Assembly: GCA_014204435.1 (NCBI GenBank) | Contig: JACHLF010000004.1 | Coordinates: 337,155 to 401,154, forward strand | Length of the DNA stretch: 64,000 bases | Source: Mycobacteroides chelonae | GTDB lineage: Bacteria; Actinomycetota; Actinomycetes; Mycobacteriales; Mycobacteriaceae | Reading direction: 5' to 3' | Shown here: one piece after another, positions 59,401 to 64,000 of the stretch | Position numbering within the stretch: position 1 is the stretch's first letter | How the letters are laid out: the number at the start of each line of letters is the position of its first letter | Translations under genes and position numbers: made by a program | Notes under the pieces: generated by a model | Seen by the model: the letters and a program-made list of their open reading frames with translations, nothing else | Told to the model about the DNA's origin: nothing | The model's database searches: none

Positions 59401-60402
59401 GTGCACATCGTGGACAGAGCGTGGCCCAGATCTGTCGGTGTCGATGCCGCAGAGCTAGCGGAATTGGAGTTTTTCGCAGGCAGTGCGGTCGATGCGCTTA
59501 AGCCGCTGGCTGAGTTGCTGTCGCCTCTGGACGCGGCCGCCGGGGACGTACTCATGCGTCAGCGCGAGCCAGCCGACTGGTTCTTGCTCCTCGGCTCAGG
59601 TGGAGGCGAAATCCGTCATGCGGGAGAAGACGGGGAGTCGGTCGTGGCACATCTGATACCCGGCACGGTGGTCGGCGAGATCGCGCTTCTGCGCGGGACT
59701 GCCCGGTCGGCGACCGTCGTGGCGACCGAGCCGTTGCGGGGCTGGGCCGGCGGGTGGGATGCGTTCACCGCCATGCTCGAAATCCCCCGTGTGTCAGAGG
59801 CGTTGGTCTGGACCGCGCGCCAGCGGGTGGCCACATTCGTGACCCCTATTCCGGTGCGGCTGCGTGACGGCACCGAGTTCCACCTGCGGCCCCTTCTTCC
59901 CGGTGACAGCCAGCGCCTGGCAAGGCTTTCGCCGCGTACGGTCTACCGCCGGTTTCTGGGAGTTCCCAGTAAGCGGATGATCACCTATCTGTTTGAGCTC
60001 GACTACCTCGACCACTTCGCGTGGGCACTCACCGACGGACCCGACGGCCTCGTTGTGGCCGATGCTCGATTCATCCGGCACCTCGACGAACCCGACAGTG
60101 CCGAGTTGGCCTTCACGGTTGGCGATGACTACCAGGGCCGGGGGATTGGGACATTACTGATGGAGGCGTTGGCGGTGTCTGCTCATGCCGACGGTGTACG
60201 TCGATTTACGGCGTCGGTGTTGGCCGACAACTACGCGATGCGCAACATTCTGAATCGGTACGGTGCGCGCTGGGAATCGGATGGGCCGGGCGTCGTCGTC
60301 ACCGCACTCGATGTTCCGCACGTGCGGGAGCTGAGTCTTTCGTCGGAGGTGTCCCGAAGGGTTCGTATCGCTACGCGGCAGGTGGTTCAGGTGTTGTGCT
60401 GA
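59401..60402 (+). CDS. cAMP-dependent protein lysine acetyltransferase (Rv0998/KATmt type)
   Basis: 333 residues. N-terminal cyclic-nucleotide-binding domain with phosphate-binding cassette GEIALLRGTARSATV (about 92-106), then a GNAT domain (about 155-330) with acetyl-CoA loop DYQGRGIGTLL (243-253). Glu 235 in SAELAFTV falls where the catalytic Glu of the M. tuberculosis enzyme has been reported. It acetylates acyl-CoA synthetases and USP proteins when cAMP rises. Start GTG 59401; the IS481 remnant ends 63 bases upstream. Confidence 0.92.
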   Translation: MHIVDRAWPRSVGVDAAELAELEFFAGSAVDALKPLAELLSPLDAAAGDVLMRQREPADWFLLLGSGGGEIRHAGEDGESVVAHLIPGTVVGEIALLRGTARSATVVATEPLRGWAGGWDAFTAMLEIPRVSEALVWTARQRVATFVTPIPVRLRDGTEFHLRPLLPGDSQRLARLSPRTVYRRFLGVPSKRMITYLFELDYLDHFAWALTDGPDGLVVADARFIRHLDEPDSAELAFTVGDDYQGRGIGTLLMEALAVSAHADGVRRFTASVLADNYAMRNILNRYGARWESDGPGVVVTALDVPHVRELSLSSEVSRRVRIATRQVVQVLC

Positions 60403-60566
60403 CGAGCCCGGCAGACCTGTCCGATCGGTCGTCTACGTGACCAAGGAGTCGTCATACGTCGCAGTCCGGGGACAGCCGGCATCCCCGGTGTTCACTACCC
60501 CGGTTGGCTCGATGAGGACGGGTCTGCTGTACGGATAGGTGATCTTTTTCACCGTATGGTTATGGG

Positions 60567-61154
60567 ATGAATAGACGTCTGCTGGCGCTTTTGGCATGCA
60601 CCGCGTTTCTTGCTGGGTGTGGACAGAACGCTACGACGACCGCGACATCAAGCGCTGATCCCGAGACGTCGGTGGGCCCGGTTAAGCCAGGTGAGATCGA
60701 CTCGCTACCACTCACGATGGACGAAATGAAGCCGATCGTTGGAGACAAGCTCTTCACGGCCTATCCGATCGAACGCGGCCCATCTGGTTACGGTTGCGGA
60801 ACCTCGTTCCCGCAGGGGTGGGCACAGTTCCGTTCCGCACGCGACACCGGTTACAGCAATTTCTATGTCCTCCAGGAAATCGCGGTCTACAACGACCCGG
60901 CTGCTGCCAGGAGCGCGTTCGATCAACAAGTGAAACAGCTCAACAAGTGCTCAGTCGGCCACATCACCGATCAAACGCCAACATCCCTAACATGGTTTAG
61001 CCCATCGAGCGGCCAGACGAATGACGGGGCTGGCGGACAGACGCGCGTATCGGCAAACGTCTTGTTCTACGTCGAATCTTCGCACTTGTACGACGCTGCC
61101 ATTATCGCCCCGATCAGCGATAAAATTGAATCGAAAATCGTAAGTGCCGCCTGA
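60567..61154 (+). CDS. Lipoprotein, PknH-like sensor domain
   Basis: 195 residues. Signal peptide and lipobox AFLAGC (Cys about 18), then a Thr/Ser-rich linker. The folded part shows YGCGTSFP, a central YNDPAAARSAFDQQVKQLNKC and a C-terminal AAIIAP helix, fitting the PknH/LpqQ sensor-lipoprotein group with fewer cysteines than usual. Convergent with the NlpC/P60 gene, stops one base apart. It could relate to the neighbouring cassette, but nothing proves it. Confidence 0.7.
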   Translation: MNRRLLALLACTAFLAGCGQNATTTATSSADPETSVGPVKPGEIDSLPLTMDEMKPIVGDKLFTAYPIERGPSGYGCGTSFPQGWAQFRSARDTGYSNFYVLQEIAVYNDPAAARSAFDQQVKQLNKCSVGHITDQTPTSLTWFSPSSGQTNDGAGGQTRVSANVLFYVESSHLYDAAIIAPISDKIESKIVSAA

Positions 61155-61155
61155 C

Positions 61156-62401
61156 CTAGCGGAACCCTCTAACTCGGATGTATTCGCCCTGAGGAACATC
61201 GGGAGTGGTACCCCGGAGATTGATCTGCACAGGAATGCCCGACCCAGGTGCATTGATAATTACGCCATCTGAGACGTAGATGCCCACGTGCTCTGCCGTA
61301 CCAGGGCCATAGAACACCAAGTCTCCGGGCTGCGGTGCACCTGGGTGGCCTGGACCTGCCACGTCTACCAGCTTCGGCGACCCCAGTTGGGTTCCCGTGT
61401 AACCACCGATGCTGTTGTCATTACCGCCAATAACTTGACCCGCTGCATACTCGGTTAGTCCACTGCAATCAAAACCAACGCGCTTTGGGTCGTTGTATGT
61501 ATACGACTCATCCGGTATTAGGTTCCCGTTTTTGTCGTAATTGAAGGAGCCCTTACCTGGACCTTTGGTGTCGCCACCTGACCATGCGTACGATGTTCCA
61601 AGTTGGGTGGCTGCAAAGCCGATGTTCTTTAATCCCTTGTCCTGCACAGCATCTGGGTTGGGTAGAACCCCCCCGCGTGCCGTCCTTCGGATAGTTGGCA
61701 AGATATTCCTTCCAAGCCGCATCCCGTTCAGCACCGGCAGGAAGCGTCATACCAGGCGGGTTATCGGATAGCTGTGGATTTCGGTACGACTCTTTCCATT
61801 TGGCAGGATCGATACCCGGCTGCCACTGCACGTCGGGATCGTTGATGTCAGTCACGCCCGGTCGTTCCTGGCTACCGACGTCGCGCATGGGGCTTGTCTG
61901 TGGCGCCGCTGGTGAACCTGCGACGGCAGCGCGAAGTGCGGCGGCGATTTCCTGCTCGACGATGGTGGCGCGTTGCTCCAACGCAGTGACTTGTTTTTGG
62001 AGGCGCGCGATTTGGTCGTCTTGGAGAGCCTTGTCGGTGTCTTTGACTTGTCGAGCAGCTACAACCTTGCCGTCGTCGGTGATCTTGGCACCGAAAGACT
62101 GGGCATCTTGCTCGAGAAATCCCAGCTTGTTTTTGACGTCCCGCACGTCATCTATAGCTGGTTTGACTGCGGCAGCGACCTTCTCGGCCTGCTCGGTGTG
62201 ATCGCCAAGGTCAACGCGGACCTTACCCATGCTTTCGCGCCAGGCGTCGGCGGTTGCGCCACCCCAGGTATTCAGGTCGTTGGCGACCTGCTCGATATCT
62301 TCACCAAGGTGGGTAAGGCTTTTGGCGCGTGCGGTCGCGGTGTCGAATACCTGTTGCAAAGTATCCGGATTCCAGTGCCTGATGTCACCGATCTTCGCCA
62401 T
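61156..62401 (-). pseudogene. WXG-type / NlpC-P60 protein split by a 7-base G tract
   Basis: ATG 62401 opens a helical N-terminal domain (residues 1-165) with TWGG and ADAWRESM, the WXG/LXG-like look of type VII secretion substrates, a coiled coil, and a Pro-rich linker (about 170-250). At a run of seven C on the plus strand (61668-61674) the frame changes. The second frame carries a full NlpC/P60 domain: DCSGLTEYA catalytic Cys, PQPGDLVFYGPG and AEHVGIYVSDG catalytic His, ending at 61156. A one-base difference in the tract would restore a protein of about 415 residues that cuts peptidoglycan peptides. Phase variation, a true mutation or a sequencing error are all possible. Confidence 0.75.
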
Positions 62402-62404
62402 AGG

Positions 62405-62731
62405 TCAGATCTTGTTTTCGGTATTACCGAGACGGCCCGCACTGTGCTCATCGGTCGCCGTAATTTTGGAGGTGGCCTCAAAGATCCATGTGGCGTGTTC
62501 GCCTGCCTGTTTGTGTGTCACCTCGTGCTGTTCAGCCCACCCGGTGCGTATTTCCTCTAATGCCGAACCGATGGCCCCCGACCAAGCACTGACGGCATTC
62601 GACAAGTCGGCTTCGTGTCCCGCGTGGTCTTGCCTATGAGCCTCTACGTGATCCAGTAGCTTGTTAGCTTGCTGGTGCAACAACTCCGGATCGAAGCTCA
62701 ACGGATCAGGCATCAGTTCCCCCTCGGTCAT
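62405..62731 (-). CDS. EspC-like type VII secretion target (WXG100-like)
   Basis: 108 residues (or 102 from M at 62713, MPDPLSFDPELL). All-helical, with an AWSGAIGSALEEIRTGW turn in the middle, the DUF2580/EspC pattern of small ESX-associated proteins. Three bases separate it from the NlpC/P60 gene downstream, so the pair is co-translated. It is probably a helical partner that escorts the larger protein through an ESX system (inference from family). Confidence 0.7.
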   Translation of the reverse strand: MTEGELMPDPLSFDPELLHQQANKLLDHVEAHRQDHAGHEADLSNAVSAWSGAIGSALEEIRTGWAEQHEVTHKQAGEHATWIFEATSKITATDEHSAGRLGNTENKI

Positions 62732-62777
62732 CGAAACCCTGTTAGCGGGAACTATACGCGGTAGCGAGATTCTGATG

Positions 62778-63332
62778 CTAGGAAGGGAAATGCGGCAGGA
62801 AGGCCTCTAGGTGAGCTCGTGCGGCGGTGAGGCAGTCTGGGAACTGGCCGAACTTGCCTGTCGCGCTATCGACCATGACGCCATATACGCCAGTGGTCGC
62901 CTGTAGATCAATCGCGCAGGTGTTGGTGTCACCTTGGAATAGGTAGTAGCTCAAAGCCTTACGACCGCTGATTTCGAGATCCGTGAAGCCCCAGTGCGCG
63001 GGGTCTTTCTTGTCCATATCGAGCGTGTAGTTCGATGCGGTGACGGTAACGCCGTATCGGGCTTGCGCTAGGTATCCGCACGTATTGTTTTCGGTCTCGC
63101 CATCGGTTCGACGATCCGGCTCTGGGGGACGTCGGTCGAGTTTCTGTTGTGCAACTACGGTCGCCGGAATCTCTTTGCAGGGTTCATAGGTGATCTTTGG
63201 TCTACCGGCTGCATTTGTAGCGATTGCTGATGTGGTCGTGGTGGCAGTCGCTTTGTCAGCGTTGGGCTGGATACCTGCATGACTGCACGACGTGAGTAGC
63301 GCGGCCATTAGCGCCGCAACAGCTGGCCGCAT
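62778..63332 (-). CDS. DUF3558 lipoprotein
   Basis: 184 residues from MRPAVAALMAALLTSC at 63332; ATG 63350 gives six more residues and overlaps the upstream gene by 11 bases. Lipobox LLTSC. The mature domain has the DUF3558 Cys pattern (YEPCKEIP, ENNTCGYLA, TNTCAIDL, FPDCLTAAR). Such lipoproteins accompany T7SS-related cassettes in mycobacteria; function unknown. Confidence 0.78.
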   Translation of the reverse strand: MRPAVAALMAALLTSCSHAGIQPNADKATATTTTSAIATNAAGRPKITYEPCKEIPATVVAQQKLDRRPPEPDRRTDGETENNTCGYLAQARYGVTVTASNYTLDMDKKDPAHWGFTDLEISGRKALSYYLFQGDTNTCAIDLQATTGVYGVMVDSATGKFGQFPDCLTAARAHLEAFLPHFPS

Positions 63333-63339
63333 GTATGGA

Positions 63340-63753
63340 CTAATGCCCATCGCCTGGTTTGAAGCTGTTCGCGTTGTGTTCTTCTGTCTGGCGGTAGGCG
63401 CTACGGGCTGCCAGGAACAGGGTTTTGAAATTCTCGGCTTGTTCGATGTGCGATGCGAAGGTGCTCGCGGCGCTGTTGGTGGGGCCTGAGGCTTTGTCGC
63501 GGAAGATCTCTGCGAGCCGTTGGCCAGATGGCAAGGATTCTGCCCCCAGCTTGTGCCACGCCAGTTCGTTCGCCTTGCGGTGTAGATCGTGCAGGTCGTC
63601 TATGTAAGCGTCGCATCCCGTGATGAGCTTGTTAAATGCCTCGTCATCCATGTGTAAGACCAGCTGACCGGCGTTCGCGTTATTGATCAGATCTTCGATC
63701 CCTATTTCCCCTCCAAGCTTCAACCCAGTAGCCGAACTATACGTGGCGGCCAA
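63340..63753 (-). CDS. Helical protein, first gene of T7SS-like cassette; start unclear
   Basis: 137 residues from TTG 63753, all-helical with CDAYIDDLHDLHRKANELAWHK, TNSAASTFASHIEQAENF and a charged tail, like small EsxA/EspC-type proteins. Coding-like sequence continues upstream in frame (LVVTQLSPKAGTATT, PATFLNNERQILAATY) to a TAG at 63850-63852. No ATG or GTG is present there; CTG 63849 and TTG 63753 are the only candidates. A lost ATG start is possible. Confidence 0.55.
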   Translation of the reverse strand: MAATYSSATGLKLGGEIGIEDLINNANAGQLVLHMDDEAFNKLITGCDAYIDDLHDLHRKANELAWHKLGAESLPSGQRLAEIFRDKASGPTNSAASTFASHIEQAENFKTLFLAARSAYRQTEEHNANSFKPGDGH

Positions 63754-64000
63754 TATTTGGCGCTCGTTGTTCAGGAAGGTTGCTGGCGTCGTCGCGGTGC
63801 CCGCTTTGGGTGACAGCTGGGTGACAACCAGGTCAGAGTGGTTCGACAGCTAACCCGATACTCGCCTCAAAAGTGTCTCTACCTGCGAAAAACAACTTGT
63901 GCCCTTGTTTGTCTTCGGTTGATGGTTGATGGATGTGTGTCGGTTGATCCTTGACACTCTTGTTGTGGTTAGGCCTGGTCGCGGTTGCGGCAGGCCTTCT

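Overview
The window looks like a chromosome segment of a rapidly growing mycobacterium, most likely from the abscessus/chelonae group (Mycobacteroides). The genus evidence is strong. There is a single-polypeptide type I fatty acid synthase with acpS overlapping its stop codon. There are Tat and lipobox exports, DUF732, DUF3558 and PknH-like sensor lipoproteins, an MmpL transporter, an L,D-transpeptidase and T7SS-type helical proteins. From about 12.3 to 50.4 kb the order DUF1906 protein, fas, acpS ... bcp, DUF3618 ... L,D-transpeptidase ... orn, HerA-like ATPase, mycolate-reductase-type SDR, UMF1-type MFS, MmpS-domain protein follows the M. tuberculosis Rv2525c-Rv2507 block from memory, interrupted by blocks of accessory genes. 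The species-level placement is inference.

Layout. 0-3.3 kb: SMC-like ATPase of an MksB/JetC (Wadjet) complex, cut by the left edge. 3.3-12.2 kb: accessory metabolism (crotonase, TetR plus molybdopterin oxidoreductase, MaoC dehydratase with a monooxygenase remnant, lipoprotein, TetR, membrane alpha/beta hydrolase, dead alpha/beta hydrolase). 12.3-26.9 kb: lipid core (Tat-exported DUF1906 protein, fas, acpS, an Insig-like membrane protein, NUDIX hydrolase, DHA2-type MFS, Bcp, DUF3618 protein). 27-35 kb: dead TetR gene, small membrane protein, MmpL divergent from a NarL-type two-component pair, DUF1003 and MgtE-N/CBS pair. 35-38.6 kb: TetR divergent from an SDR/Baeyer-Villiger monooxygenase operon, then an aldo/keto reductase. 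38.6-44.1 kb: tRNA-Lys, LdtMt2-type L,D-transpeptidase, DivIVA-like coiled-coil protein, broken ATPase, IS110 scrap, TetR/peroxiredoxin-like pair, tRNA-His. 44.1-56.8 kb: orn, HerA-like ATPase, degraded diiron oxygenase, CmrA-type reductase, MFS, MmpS-like protein, DctA, KimA-like permease, DUF732 protein, a CysC scrap and Tex. 56.8-60.4 kb: small lipoprotein, broken membrane gene, DUF732 protein, decayed IS481-family transposase, cAMP-gated lysine acetyltransferase. 60.5-64 kb: PknH-like lipoprotein, then a four-gene minus-strand cassette (helical T7SS-like protein, DUF3558 lipoprotein, EspC-like protein, WXG-type/NlpC-P60 protein) whose last gene is split by a 7-base homopolymer.

Ways the genes probably work together: fas and acpS form one transcription unit (synthase plus the enzyme that loads its carrier domain), and the Insig-like protein follows it. 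The NarL-type kinase/regulator shares a promoter gap holding a perfect palindrome with mmpL, so lipid or drug export is probably under its control. Three TetR genes face or lead enzyme genes with a palindrome or repeat in the gap. The cell-envelope theme recurs (FAS-I, CmrA-type reductase, LdtMt2-type transpeptidase, MmpL, MmpS, DivIVA-like, NlpC/P60).

The most interesting items are the Insig homologue beside fas/acpS, the T7SS-like NlpC/P60 cassette with its homopolymer frameshift, the perfect palindrome in the mmpL/two-component gap, and the many partly decayed genes (at least eight) that show the accessory blocks turning over.
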